From Nereocystis luetkeana (lineage: Eukaryota; Sar; Phaeophyceae; Laminariales; Laminariaceae), in assembly GCA_031213475.1 (NCBI GenBank), contig JARUPZ010000009.1, positions 4,993,601 through 5,057,600 of the forward strand: a stretch of DNA of 64,000 bases. Direction: 5' to 3'. A program made the position numbers and the translations under genes. Below, piece after piece: positions 11,327-22,379 of this stretch (position 1 is the first letter of the stretch; each line of letters begins with the position of its first letter). Below the pieces are notes generated by a model. That model searched no databases and was not told the DNA's origin. It saw nothing but the letters and a program-made list of their open reading frames with translations.

Positions 11327-12901
11327 TCATAGACCGTTATTCACCGTCCAAAGGTAGATTCCACAAGAACCTACGATGGTCGCAGCAAGGGATTTCGTCA
11401 AAATATCAGCGTGCTGCTCCTCCGAACCTAGGAAATGAACGTCGATCTTCTTACAACGAAGTAGCTCCCTGAAAAAACGAAAACGCACGTAAATACACTT
11501 ACTCCGCGTAGAACTAAGAGTGTTCTCAGCCAACGCTATGGTCCCCTGGATATCTTCGAAAACCCGAACACATGATCGGCTTACCTCTGGAAAAGTAAAC
11601 GACACCACCGCGCCAGTAAACCTAGCTTCCTTCACTCATTCACCCAGGGCGACATACTCTGCTTCTGCTGTCGACAACGTAACACACTTCTGCGTGCTAT
11701 GTTCCCAACTGACGGATGCACCCCCCAGGGTAATTACCGTCCCCGATACCGAGCGCCTATCGTTCGCCTTACCAGCATAATTTGCATCACTATACGCAGT
11801 GAAATCCAATCCCGAACAACGCACAAAAGTGAATCCCATTTACCAGGTCCCATGGACGTAAGCCCTACTCTTGAAACCTGTCTTCCAGTGCCTCTCCGAT
11901 GGGTTGTGGGAGTGGCGCGCCACGGCACGCACAGCGTTCGAGATGTCCGGACTCGTCATGGTCGACAGCCACATCAAGCTGCCCACAGCCTCCCTGTACG
12001 GCCAGTCTCCTCCAAGTTCACCCTCCTTTCTTGGACCTATTTCCACACAGGGTGTCGCGGGGATGTTAGAGGATGAGTGAACACCAAAACAATTCTGCAT
12101 GCTCTAAAAAAACGCCTTCTGCGTAATCTCCAATGTCACCAATCCCCAGTCGCGTTTTAAAGCACAACCACTATACCAAGTCAGATCGCCGAGGTTATTT
12201 GTGGGGCATTTCGTAACAAGCGGGGCATGGAAATCTCCGCATGGCTCGTCCGATTCTGCGATAACGATGTCATCTACATGGACGGCCATGATCAGTTCTA
12301 CCTTGCTGTCCACAACCATGCAAAAAACACACGGGTCAGACCTACACTGCTCCATACCGTACTCTACCAATAATCCGGCCCACTGCCGTCCGTTCTGCTT
12401 TAGACCATAGAGGGATCTGTTCGAGCGGACAATCCTTCCTGACATGTCAGCACTCCTACCGGGTAGTTTCATGTATATCTCGGCGTCGAGTTTCGAGCGC
12501 ACAAACCCTTGTGCGACCTCTAGATGAAAAGTCTTCAGAACATATTCGTTGGTAACAGCCGCCAGAGTTTCAACTTACGTAAACGAAGGAATTGGTGCAA
12601 ACGTTTGGAAGTAATCTACATCCTGCACCTGGCTAAAACCCTTAGCCACTAATCGGGCATTAATTAGTCTTTCCTATCAGGACATCCTTATCAGTCTTGC
12701 CTAGTAAGTGAACACCCACTCCGCGCCTACAGGTTTCCGCCTGGTCTCGGCTTCATATGTACCGGTCGTTTTGTGACTCTCCAACTCCACTTGCATGGCC
12801 TTGGTCCACGCCGCTTCATATCGGGAACGCTCTACATCAGCTACGGACTGCGGGGGCGGTTCTACGTCTTCCGTGAAACTACTCGGCATGCACACGCTCA
12901 A
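11327..12901 (-). pseudogene. Copia RT-RNase H pseudogene
   Basis: The minus-strand translation carries copia landmarks in order: ARLVAKGFSQ and DYFQTFAP near 12,620; SLYGLKQNGRQW near 12,400; the catalytic box HVDDIVIA (YVDD class, with V in place of Y) near 12,270; the connection segment AVGSLMWLSTMTSPDI near 12,000; RNase H DSDANYAG-like SDANYAGKANDRRSVSG near 11,760; LSTAEAEYVALGE near 11,660; and HADILTKSL near 11,390. The frame at 12,901 matches the frame at 11,327. It is broken by stop codons, clear examples being near 12,560, 12,104, 11,840 and 11,636, and by a probable compensating frameshift pair at 12,660-12,720. The element is therefore dead at the RT. Confidence 0.85.
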
Positions 12902-13429
12902 CTCACCTTTTTTCCACTGCTGGTCCTCCGGTCATCAAGGCCACTGCGTCTTCCGTCGTCCATGACGAACGATTCAGGATACTACCAGGCGTCGTCAACC
13001 ACTCGTACGCAGGCGCAAGCAGCGCGTCTGCGGCTCCTTTGTCCACCCTTAGCTGGTTCACCACAGGTTCATCCCCCAGTCGTTGGCCATGACCCCAGGT
13101 CAGGTCCCGTACTGTTGGAGGGAGCCGTCCCCAGCTGCTGAGCTCGGGTGCTAGCCTGCCCGACAGGATCGCGGGGGGGGGCTCACCGTTTCCTTGGCCG
13201 GTGTTTGAGATTGATGCTGCACCCGGGTCGCTTTCGGCCCTCCGTGCCGGGATCGAAGAGGCGTCCACAGCGCCCCCTTGATACAATTCCATCGCCCCGG
13301 CTGTTTCAGCCCTCTGCCTCGGGGCCACGGAGGCGTCCATGGCGCCCCCTGAAGAAAAACACATCAGATTAGGTGTCTAGTCGCCGGCCTCGACGTGCCA
13401 GCTCCTCCTTTCGACGTTGGGCAGACATC

Positions 13430-14163
13430 AGCAGCGTGCTCCCGCCCGTTCCATTCATTGCACACCTTCACTGTGTAGTGTTGCAACCCGTTGAACCTTC
13501 TTGCCACATTTGGAGCACCTCTCTTGGAAGGTACTACCATCGGCGGTTATGGCACCGTTGCCATTGCCACCGGCAGTCGCGTTCGAGTCACCACCGGACT
13601 CACCGCTGAGGTATGGACCTCTCTCTCCAGCCCTCCCAGGCTGGTCTGGCTTACCCCTCCGTGGGCCAACCTCGACAGACAACGCAGTTTCGCGGCGTCC
13701 CGTCGCACAAATTACGCAGAGTTTTATTACCCAAAATCGTATCATCTCTTGCTGTAGTGTCTCGTACAGCAGTAGGCACTGCCCTTTTTAGCCGCTCCCC
13801 TACAGCAGCGCTACCCTCAGCACTGCCGGACTCCGATCGAGAAAAGCCTGCTTCAACAACAGCAGTAGTCTCTCGCACTTCAGCAGTGGGTACTGCCCCT
13901 CGTGTTTTTTTCCCTACAGCAGTGGCTCTTACCTCTGCTGGGCTCTCTCTTCCAGCAACGCTGCCTTCAGAGCCGCCTGGCTCCGAACGACCGTTGTTCA
14001 TCATGGACTCGGTCATCATGATCCTCATGGCTCATATCATCAATGCCTCGCTGTGCTCCAACGCCAGGTTGACCTCGCGTCGAACCATTTGAAGTTCACT
14101 CGAGGAATCGTGCTCCACGCGAGCCGACCTCTCCGAAGACATCATTAGCTTCTGGTGCCACAT
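13430..14163 (-). pseudogene. Copia gag-like remnant
   Basis: A minus-strand frame can start at about 14,163 (MKMWHQKLMM...), is helical and charged, hits a TGA near 14,030, and reopens. Near 13,520 it contains CSKCGKK, the first half of a CCHC zinc knuckle. The expected H and last C are lost or frameshifted. Placement just inside the presumed 5' LTR, and upstream of RT on the same strand, supports gag. Confidence 0.5.
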
Positions 14164-14813
14164 CTTCATAGTTCAGGTACACTAGTGTGTTCGTAGAATC
14201 CAAACCTGGATGCCACGCTGTCTTCTGACACCTTAGCCCCCCACAGGGTTTCGGGGTACCTACTATCATCCCCTCCCTCTACACCTGAACCATATCTATA
14301 GAAAACTAAACCCAGAGGACGATAAAGAGCCGTCCATCCCCTGCGTGATACAAGGGCTTCTTCCATACTATAATCGTACTGTAAGGCGGCGACCGCTGAC
14401 CTCTACGCTACACTTGCGTCTGGTTAAGTAGTTGCGGTCACTGCAGTCACTGCAGCAGCAGTGAGTGATACAAAGGACCTTTTACTTGGCGGTGAGGGAT
14501 GTGTGCACCCTGGCGGCCCTGGCGCCATGGCGTGTATGTCTAAGCTGAATATAAAGCCGCTGAAGTGTCCAGTGCATGATTTGCTTTCGTCCGCAACAGT
14601 CGGCAACATTATATGAGGTGGCTAACCTAGGGGGAAAAAAAACATGGTTTCATCATTTGCGGATGCATCCGAGTACGGAAATGATATACTTCGTATCTGG
14701 AAAGATAGATTGATAAATACCAAGTGTCTTCCGCACTTGGTTTTACCTCACCAGCGACAATCCATCGGCGAATCATACCGGTAACAGGTCGTGCCCGGAG
14801 TGTTATAACGAAG

Positions 14814-15022
14814 CGGATTATTATCGAGGTACGAGCAAATATGTGTTTCGTATGTACGGGAGAAGTCGACAAATGAGATCAACACGGGTTGTTGTACCCG
14901 TATAGTCCAGAAGTGCACCTGGGACCAGTTCTGCTGTAGAAGTTGAATCGCGAGCGAGAGGGCGCAGCGAAGCAGGGTCGTCAAGACAGGTCCAAGGTGC
15001 GGTAAAGACTGTTCTAGCGTCT
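14814..15022 (+). repeat. A1 terminal repeat of the YR retrotransposon
   Basis: Matches 20,311-20,519 over its whole length. Both contain TATTATCGAGGTACGAG, GTGTTTCGTATGTACGGGAG, GACCAGTTCTGCTGTAG and GGTCCAAGGTGCGGTAAAGA. Confidence 0.92.
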
Positions 15023-15118
15023 GGCTTCCGTGTATCGCTGTGGACCCGTGGGCGCTGCTGGCTTTGTCGCTGATCGGCGTGGTGTTGGCATTTTCGGTGT
15101 TTCGCTCGGGCTTCATTC

Positions 15119-16488
15119 GTGCTGCAGCTGGTCGAGTTGACTGCGATGAGTGGTGCCCCGACATCGAAACCGGACGACGCCACCGTGGCCGATGCTGCGG
15201 CCGCAGCGGCCGCTCCCCGGAGCTTGGCGTCTAGCTCTGGGGGCTCGGCATCCGATGCTCGCCACGCTGGCTCTGGATCGGACTTCGTACGTGCCGCCGA
15301 CATGGCAATGTGGATGGGGCAAGGGGAACGTCAATTTGGCCTTGTTGCGACAAAATGCTGGCAGCCTCGGCGAGAACCGACGCGTCCATCGCGAGTATGC
15401 CAGAAACGGTGTCTGCTTGCGGGGCGCAGGGCGCCCACCTGGACATCGTGCTCCAGCAGGTTGTGGCGAATCAGGCCGCCCAAGGGGACGCTTCCCGCGA
15501 CGGTGGCGCCGCCCGGGAGCGGTTGCTGCAGAAGTCGCAGCTTGTTGACGAGGCTGCCCTCTGGAGATAGTAGGGCCCTGAACGGCATTGGATTCTCCGA
15601 GGCGGGCTCCCCCATCTTCTTGGCGATTCCCCGGTCGATGTCCATGCTTTCGTGGGGGAGTCGGTCAACGACACTGCCCGGGTGGCCACCGGTCAATGAA
15701 CGATTTCGACGTGTCCCAGTTCGGTCCCCGTACGGAAGGGGCCCCCGAGGGTTGTCTCATGGTCGCCGACCGTCTCGACGTCGTGAGTTCGGCTCTCATC
15801 GGGGTGCTGTCCGTTGGGCTGGTGCCTTCCGTGGACGCGGATCGGCCATGCTTGGAGCGGCTGGCTCCTCTTACCGCAGCCTTCTCATCGGCGTCCGCTG
15901 ATTTGCGTACTCATACGTTGTGTAATTACGCTAGCTTGTCGAGCGCCAAGGCGAGCTCTGTTATGTGGGAAATGGCCAACCACGACCTGCGGTTGTGGGT
16001 AAACGACATCATGCGTTTCGCTCTAACGAGTCAACCGCCGATGGTGCCGCATCCCTTGGACACAGGCCTTCGCCGTGCCTCCTCTACCGGCGTTCGGCCG
16101 GACGGCCGCTTTGTGCCAAGGAGGAGGGGAACTCCTTAAGATCGTCAGCGTAACGTCTCGGGGCCGCCTCGTGGGGGAAGGGCATTCTAAAAGTAAGGCT
16201 CCTGCTGTGCAGTCCTCTCCAGGCGCTGGGCACGCCAGGAAGAAAAGTTCTTATCTCCGCCATATGTTTGACAGCACGGGAAAGTGCAAGTGGCGCGATT
16301 GCATCTCCGTGCATGACGCTCCCCCCGCGGATTCGTCGTTTTCCGCCCCCTTCAGGGGGGCGGGTGGCGGCAGCTCGGCGTCGGCGGGGGGCGGGTCACG
16401 TGCTGTGCCCCTGCGAGCGAACAATGCTTCTAGGGCTACAGGTGGCTGCGGGGCTGCTGGGGGCGGCGGTCCCAGCTCCCGATGAAGA
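15119..16488 (+). pseudogene. YR-element ORF1 (gag-like), frameshifted
   Basis: Successive frames 15,119 onward, 15,310-15,570, 15,700-16,139 and 16,075-16,485 read as one broken protein. It begins Ala/Ser-rich, then has a helical middle around ERLAPLTAAFSSASADLR and MWEMANHDLRLWVND. It ends with CKWRDCISVH (C-x4-C-x3-H), a possible zinc-binding knuckle, and a Gly/Ser-rich tail. ORF1 of DIRS-order elements often ends in such a motif. The break points are judged from where composition and similarity to coding sequence switch frames. No enzyme domain is present. Confidence 0.6.
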
Positions 16489-16838
16489 CGCGGGCCCTTC
16501 CTTTCGGTTGGGCCGACATCACCCGGGGGGGTACGGCCCTGCAGACAGCCGGAGGGGCGGTAGCGGCGCCCGAGGCACGCGGGCAAAACCCCGGATCCGG
16601 TGGTTAAGGGCAGTGCCGGGAGGGGGCTTCGGGGGCGCGCGTTGGATGCTCTGGCTGGCGACGGCGGCGTTGTGGGAGATCGCGTTTCCGTGGCTCCGGG
16701 TTCCGTCTTCTTCGGGGAGAGAGGTATATTGGGTTTTTCTGCGCCGGCGTTACCGATTGGTCCATCGTGTACGGTGCATCAGCGTGTTTTGATCGAGTCG
16801 TGGCTTTCCGCTAAGGCTAGTGTTGCACGGTCGATGTC

Positions 16839-18845
16839 GTGGGTTGGCTCTGCGAGCCTCGATCGGGTCGCTGGCGTTGGTACGGTCTTGTTGCGGCGAT
16901 GTGTAGCATTGCATCCATTGTGGCTACCGTCGGGCCGTACAGCCTGGCTCCGCACATATGCCTGGGTACTGTGCGTCATTGGTTCGGGACCATCAAGCGC
17001 TTCCCGGCGATTAACCAACTGCGCCGCTTGTTGTCTCCGGGGTCGCCGGTGTGCGTTGACCGGGGGGGTGAATTAAATACTGAACCTGACTACGGCAATC
17101 ACCCGAGCGCGCTCCCGCATGCGGCTGCTATTTTGGAGAAGGTGTGTGCGGACGTTACTTTTGGGCGTGCCATGTTGTTTGAGTTGGGCTCCGCTGCGGA
17201 AAATCGTGGGTTGCGTACTTCGCTCTTGGCTGTCGTTCTGGAACCCAAAGTTTGTATCGTTCATGATCTCACCTTTGCGCGCGCTGGCGTACGGACAAGC
17301 GTTAATAACGACACAATTTTTTCGTCGGCTCCGACTTGCGATCTCGGCAGCGTGCTTCGCGATATGCTCATGCGGGTGCTTTTCTTACGTCTGTCACACG
17401 GTACGGACGCCCAAATAGTCTTGTGTCGGGTTGACGTCGAAGGCGCGTTCTGGCAGGTTCCGGTGGACCCTGCCGGGGTGCCCGTCTTTGGGTATGTGGC
17501 CGGCGGTCACGTGATTGTGGATTTTCGTTTGCAGTTCGGGTGGCGTAACAGCCCCGGATTTTGGGGGTTTGGTTGCGTCGGCGCTCGAACATTCTTACAC
17601 TTATTCCACGTCGAAAACTGCTGTAGTGTCCGACCAAGGGGAGGCTGCCGTTGCGCACGTCGTAGTCGCCACACCGCGGGGCGGGCCGGTCGTGCCTCTC
17701 CCGAGCGACTGTCAGCCGGTGCCTGGCACTGGGGGAAATGCCGGGAGTTATTGTTTTGTATGGTATTACGTCGACGACGGCATCCTCGTTGAGCTGCAAT
17801 GGTGGCCAGTCGGCCGCCGTTGCCAGCGAGCGGTGCAGTCGCTGTTGAGGTGCAATGGTGGCCAGACGGCCGCCGTTGCCAGCGAGCGGTGCAGTCGCTC
17901 GCGTCGGACCACTTTCGCTTGCTGGGCGAACGTTGGATATCTGATCCCCCTCTCTTATCTAACAATAAAATCACTATATAGAATACTCGATTGGAGGTGT
18001 TGGGTTGGATCACAGACACTGAGGCCCTTACAGTGACGCTTCTGTCGCTTAAGCGAGACAAGCTCTGTAAGCTTCTCGCGGCGTGGCCGGCGTCTCGGGC
18101 CTCCGCTTCCGCGAACGAGGTGTCGAAGCTTGTCGGGTTTCTCATTCACGTCTCGTTCTCTATTCGTCCGGGGTCGTTCTTCGTGCAGCGCATGCTGGCC
18201 TCGGTGGGGATGCCGCGCATCACCGCCGGCGCTGACTTCGCGTGTCGTACCGTCAACCCCGGGCGGCAGGTCGTTCTCGGGCCCCGAGTTCCACATGGAA
18301 CTCGAGCTTTGGCGGTGGTTCGTTGCTGAGGGGCTCGACGCGCTGGGGGGTTGCTTGTCGGCTCCGATGTACCACCTGCTTGAGCCCCCGGCCCGACGTG
18401 CTCTGTTTTCGGATGCTTCCAAAACGGCGATCGGGGGGTTATGCCTCGAAACTGGCGTATACTGGCTCGTTTATGTGACTCGAGTAAGGCCGTCGCGGGC
18501 GAGAACGATATTTCCATCAACGTCCTCGAATTGTTAGGGATCGTGGTGTCGGCTTGGGTCCTCGTGTCTCCGTGCGCGGAGCGCCCGTCTGCGACGGGCG
18601 ACTGCGTTCTGTTGCGTGGGGACAACGAAGCCGTCTCGGCGTGGGTGCGACGGTGTCGTGGGGGTAATGAACCCCGATCTGGGGGGTTGATGCGCCTCCT
18701 CGGGGCGTTGGAATTGTTTTCGGGTTGGCATTTTGATGCAAAACACGCGCGGGGAGTTTTTAACGTCGCCGCTGATGGTATATCACGCTGGGATCGCGAC
18801 CGTGTTCTCCACAACCTGCACTCCGTTCGTCCTGATATACCGTGA
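16839..18845 (+). pseudogene. YR-element reverse transcriptase-RNase H, frameshifted
   Basis: RT motifs occur in order: CRVDVEGAFWQVPVD near 17,430 (first catalytic Asp), QFGWRNSPGFWG near 17,540, then YYVDDGILVE near 17,770 after a +1 frame change. A 56-bp tandem duplication at 17,795-17,906 follows the YVDD box and by itself changes the frame back. A TAG at 17,979 interrupts before LGWITDTEALTVTLL. RNase H follows: FSDASKTAIGG (18,410), NVLELLGIV (18,515), RGDNEAVSAWV (18,615) and ARGVFNVAADGISR (18,750), which supply the Asp-Glu-Asp-Asp set. Further shifts lie near 18,270 and 18,470. The RNase H stop overlaps the start of the recombinase frame. Confidence 0.85.
17795..17906 (+). repeat. 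56-bp tandem duplication inside RT
   Basis: TGCAATGGTGGCCAG begins at 17,795 and again at 17,851. The two 56-bp copies differ by a few bases. Removing one copy joins the YVDD frame to the downstream RT frame. Confidence 0.9.
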
Positions 18846-19882
18846 CAGGCTCAAGATTTGGGGAAGGACGGGACAGATTTCCGTACTTCCGTGTTGGCCT
18901 CGAACTCATGCGCAATGCAGTTGCGGTCTCGTCTGAACAGACTTATCTGGGGCATTTTGGCGCCTGGGTAGACTTCAGGGTAAGTTGTGCAGTGCCGGTT
19001 TTTCTCCAGCACTGTCGTGAAGATATAGCCAACGTGTGGTGTTTGTTTGAGTACGTAGCGAACTCGTTTGCCACCAAACTATTGAGGTCGGCGACCATCA
19101 AAAGTCATTTGTCGGCGATCAAATACTTTCACCGTACTTCGCGCGGTTTCGAGCTCGACACTACCCACCCTATTATCGCTAGCGTCCTCAAGGGCGCTGC
19201 TCGTTCGCACGCCAACGTGGGAAACCAAGCTACCGTGCGTAAACCTATTTCATGGTGGATGTTCCTTGCTGGCGAGGCTTTGATTACATCTTGGCGCTCT
19301 GGGAGTCAAATTATGTTGCTTACTTTGTGTGCTTCGTTTTGCTACTTGACCCACGCGTCGGAATGTTTGCGGAAACGAGGTCGCGTACTTCCGAGTCGTA
19401 TTGTTTGCGGCGGGCCGACGTCGCGTTGTTCCGCGGCGAGGCCCAGCTGGCCGAAGCACTGTGGTCGACCGCTCACCGCGTTGTGGTCTGCTTTCGCATT
19501 TCAAAGGGGGATCAGCTGCGAATATCGGCTGTGCTGTCTCGTGTGCGGGAGGGTACTCCGAGACCCGTGGGCGCCGGGGGGGCGCCGTCGATCTTATGAT
19601 CGAGTTGATGTCTTGTTACTTGTTCCCTCCTTCGTCGGCTCGTCTGGTTGCGTTCGATACCGGCGACGGCAGATGGGCCATGTGGACCAAGCAGCAAGGG
19701 ATGGCTGCCCTGCTAGCGGTAGTTACGTTGGCGGAGGATTACGCCCTGCATTCCCTGAGGATTGGAGGCGCAACTCACCTGTCGGCCGACGGGGCTACAT
19801 CGGAGGTCTTGCAGCGTGAGGGGCGGTGGGCGTCCGACGCACACAAGGCGTACGTACGCAGACATGGGGAGGACACCGGTTG
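18842..19882 (+). pseudogene. YR-element tyrosine recombinase, frameshifted
   Basis: The frame starting near 18,842 reads SEQTYLGHFGAWVDF, a SAM-like core-binding segment, followed by SATIKSHLSAIKYFHR. It changes frame near 19,370 and again near 19,590. The C-terminal catalytic end is intact in its own frame: HSLRIGGATHL (H-x-x-R) near 19,750, then REGRWASDAHKAYVRRH, whose Tyr is the expected nucleophile, and a stop at 19,882. The first catalytic Arg should lie near LTHASECLRKR, and its exact position is uncertain. Such an enzyme would insert a circular DNA copy without target duplication, in line with the AAG junctions. Confidence 0.85.
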
Positions 19883-20129
19883 AGTGGCAAGCGTGGTGGC
19901 CCTAAAGGGCATAAGTAATGGACCCCTGCCGGGGCAGGGTACGAAGTGGGGGCAAGTGGCTGCACGCCCCGGACTGGGTGAGAAGCGGTAAAAGTGGGGG
20001 GTGCCTAGGATGGCTATGCGAGCCAGGCGGACGGAGGGAGACGTTGTAGAGCGTCGCAACAAGTGCGTTGCGGGGGGGGGGGGGGGAGGGGTAGCGTTAG
20101 CATCAACAACGTGAGCCAACTCCATGTTG

Positions 20130-20310
20130 GAGGATGGCGTCGAGAGATCGACGTCTCCAGATGGGGATGGAGTTTGACTCAGGTTCATGGATGTTAGCAG
20201 GGGGTTGCTACTGGAGCAGCCCCGGGGGTCTCCCCCTCTCTCCACCTCCCTTGTTCCGAGCGGGGTGTGTGCGCATTAAGATAAGACAATTTCGAAAGCA
20301 ATATACAAAG
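20130..20310 (+). repeat. B1 repeat of the YR retrotransposon
   Basis: Matches 21,147-21,329. Contains a hairpin GTCGA-GAGA-TCGAC and ATGTTAGCAGGGGGTTGCTA, and ends CAAAG directly abutting A2. Confidence 0.9.
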
Positions 20311-20519
20311 CGGAGTATTATCGAGGTACGAGAAAAAGGTGTTTCGTATGTACGGGAGAAGTTGACCAATAAGATCAACACAGGTTGCTGTACCCGTAAA
20401 GTCCAGAAGCTCACCTGGGACCAGTTCTGCTGTAGTAGTTGAATCTCGAGCCAGAGGCCGCAGCGAAGCAGGGTCGTCAAGCCAGGTCCAAGGTGCGGTA
20501 AAGACTGGTCTAGCTTCTC
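20311..20519 (+). repeat. A2 repeat of the YR retrotransposon
   Basis: Second copy of A1, starting CGGAGTATTATCGAGG immediately after B1. Confidence 0.92.
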
Positions 20520-21146
20520 ATTCACCCGCCCGTGCTTTTGAGGGAGTCAGTGTGTGGGGGAGTTACCTAGTCGCAGCAGCGGTATGACGCGTTGGCTGCT
20601 GTTCGGTATACGTACTTTGCGGGCGAATTTGATGGCGCCCGAGTGTCGTGGAATGCGCAGGGTGCAGGGGGACTAGCCGCTGTGAGTTTGGTGTTCTAGT
20701 GCACGAAACGCGGTATGTATGGGCCGCGTTGTGGGTTGCATCAGCCGTTGGTATGACGCGGGGACGTTGCTGTTTGGTTCACTCGTGCGGGAGTGATTGC
20801 CGACTTTTAGCGGGCACGTCATGGTGTTGCGTCATCAGCTCGGATTACGCGCTCAATCTGAATCGTAGGAGAGAGGTTTATCCGTAGGATGGATGGCATG
20901 AGGCGCGGAGTGTATGGCGTAAGTTAAAGTTTGTTTTGTTTACGTTGGTTGGTCTGGTGGATGTTTGGGTATAAACACGTCATGTATATATTACACTTTT
21001 GTTATGAGTGCATCGTTGTAGTGTACGGCGTGTACGTCTGGTGGTTCCTATGTATGCTGTGGGCATGCTGTATGTTTTTTTAATTTATATTTATATTTTT
21101 TTTCATTTTGTATTCGCCTCTGTATGTATTGCCATTCGAGTCGGCT
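20520..21146 (+). other. Unexplained 627-bp spacer between A2 and B2
   Basis: It has no similarity to the rest of the element that I can see. No long frame, no TIRs and no target duplication were found. It is T-rich toward its 3' end (poly-T and TATATTTATATT near 21,080). Confidence 0.6.
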
Positions 21147-21329
21147 GAAGGCTGGCGTCGAGAAATCGACGTCGCCAGTAGGAGATGGAGTTTGATTGAG
21201 GTTTACGGATGTTAGCAGGGGGTTGCTACTGCCGCAGCCCCGGAGGTCTGTCCCTCTCTCCACCCCCCTTGCTCCGGGCGGGGGGGGTGCGCAATAAATA
21301 TTTGTCAACTTCGAAAGCAAAATACAAAG
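21147..21329 (+). repeat. B2 repeat, right end of the YR retrotransposon
   Basis: Second copy of B1, including the GTCGA-GAAA-TCGAC hairpin; ends AATACAAAG followed by unrelated TTTTAATTT. Confidence 0.9.
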
Positions 21330-22272
21330 TTTTAATTTTTCAGATTTTAATGACGTATGGGGAGGATTTATATTACGTTTTGCGAACACCCGGAGGCGTT
21401 CCCAATGGGGGATATATTTTCGCTCAAGAAAGCACGGCCGTCGTTCCGGGCCAGCTCTGCTCTCTCCCGTCTCGTATGCTCTGCTGGTACGTACGATATC
21501 GTGGGGAAAATCGCAAGCTGGCTACATCCTAGGCCTGATATTTACTGAAGGATGGCTGGCACAACCGGTCGAAGCGATAAACGAGCTCAAACCGGAGAAT
21601 TGGAAGGAGTGGATGGGTCTGGAGACTGGCAGCAACATGACCCAAAGCCGGGCAATAGAGCGTGACTTCGAGCACATTGCCACCCTGCAGAGACGGAGCA
21701 GCAAGCATGTATCTCTCGTGGGAAGCTCCAGGCAGCACTCGTCGACGTAATCTACACATATAATACAGGTGACGCTTTTGGAAAATGCTGACTGCTGTGT
21801 GCTGCCCATGAGTAGTACGACTATAGTTGCAACAGGCACGTACCAGGCACAAGTTGCCTGGTGCTTTTCTGTCGATATAAATAAAGTCCGCTGAAATATC
21901 CATTTTTTTGCCCGAACAATCATTTTTTTTCCGGACAGGGTGGTTGGTGCTTAAGGTTATACTGAATATAAAACGACTAGAAGACTTACTTGCTTTATGT
22001 TTATATCATGAGACCCCAGTGACAGGCGATGTGATACCACAGCAGCACTACAGAGACAATATAACACGAGTAGTAACAGCACTGCTGTAGATCAGCTTGC
22101 TCCTATTGCTTCTTGTACTACTCCTGTAGTATGTACCTGGTATATATACCAGGTGTATCCATGCATATGTACTGCTGCGGGAGGTGTAACATATCACGAT
22201 GATCCGTACTACCTCCAGGTACTGCTATACGACTACCCGGTGAATCTATAGACAGGAGTACAAGTACGACTA
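21330..22272. other. No gene recognised; contains a perfect 20-bp palindrome
   Basis: Minus-strand frames at 21,522-21,923 are up to 133 residues, with no recognisable domain. Bases 22,135-22,154 form the perfect palindrome ACCTGGTATATATACCAGGT, made of two TACCWGGT words head to head. Confidence 0.55.
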
Positions 22273-22377
22273 TTACGAGGGACCATAGAAAATAGGGTTA
22301 AATATTGTTCGTAAAAGCAGGAAAATATATTGATTTTGTGTGTGTGCCGTAGGTCCTAGTTACTATGGCCCCCCTTA
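22273..22377. mobile_element. TA-flanked MITE, copy A
   Basis: Terminal inverted repeats TTACGAGGGACCATAG (left) and, reverse-complemented, TAAGGGGGGCCATAG (right). Flanked by TA on both sides (22,271 and 22,378). 105 bp long, AT-rich core, with CCGTAGGTCCT next to the right TIR as in copy B. Confidence 0.8.
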
Positions 22378-22379
22378 TA

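Larger units (their letters stand above)
10760..14200 (-). mobile_element. Decayed Ty1/copia retrotransposon
   Basis: Read right to left, the order is a gag-like frame (about 14,163 to 13,430), a short linker, RT and RNase H (12,901 to 11,327), then a polypurine-like run GGCATGGGGGAG on the minus strand near 11,240. No protease or integrase is visible between gag and RT, so an internal deletion is likely. A 26-bp similarity, GTTCGTAGArTCCAArCCTG then GATGCC, occurs at about 10,770 and 14,190. It may mark the LTR-internal borders, but I cannot align complete LTRs. Confidence 0.8.
14814..21329 (+). mobile_element. PAT/Ngaro-like tyrosine-recombinase (DIRS-order) retrotransposon with split direct repeats
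   Basis: The element is bounded by repeats in the order A1 (14,814-15,022), ORFs, B1 (about 20,130-20,310), A2 (20,311-20,519), B2 (about 21,147-21,329). A1 and A2 have the same length (209 bp). B1 and B2 end in the same CAAAG. The trinucleotide AAG lies just before A1, at the B1/A2 junction and at the end of B2, as expected for the crossover site of YR elements. Coding order is gag-like, RT-RNase H, then YR, all on the plus strand, with no integrase or protease. Multiple frameshifts and an in-frame stop mean this copy is not autonomous. A 627-bp segment between A2 and B2 is unusual for the class. Confidence 0.88.

Noticed and set aside
10770-14400. Full LTR pair for the copia element
   Set aside because: Only about 26 bases match between the two candidate ends; the rest does not align.
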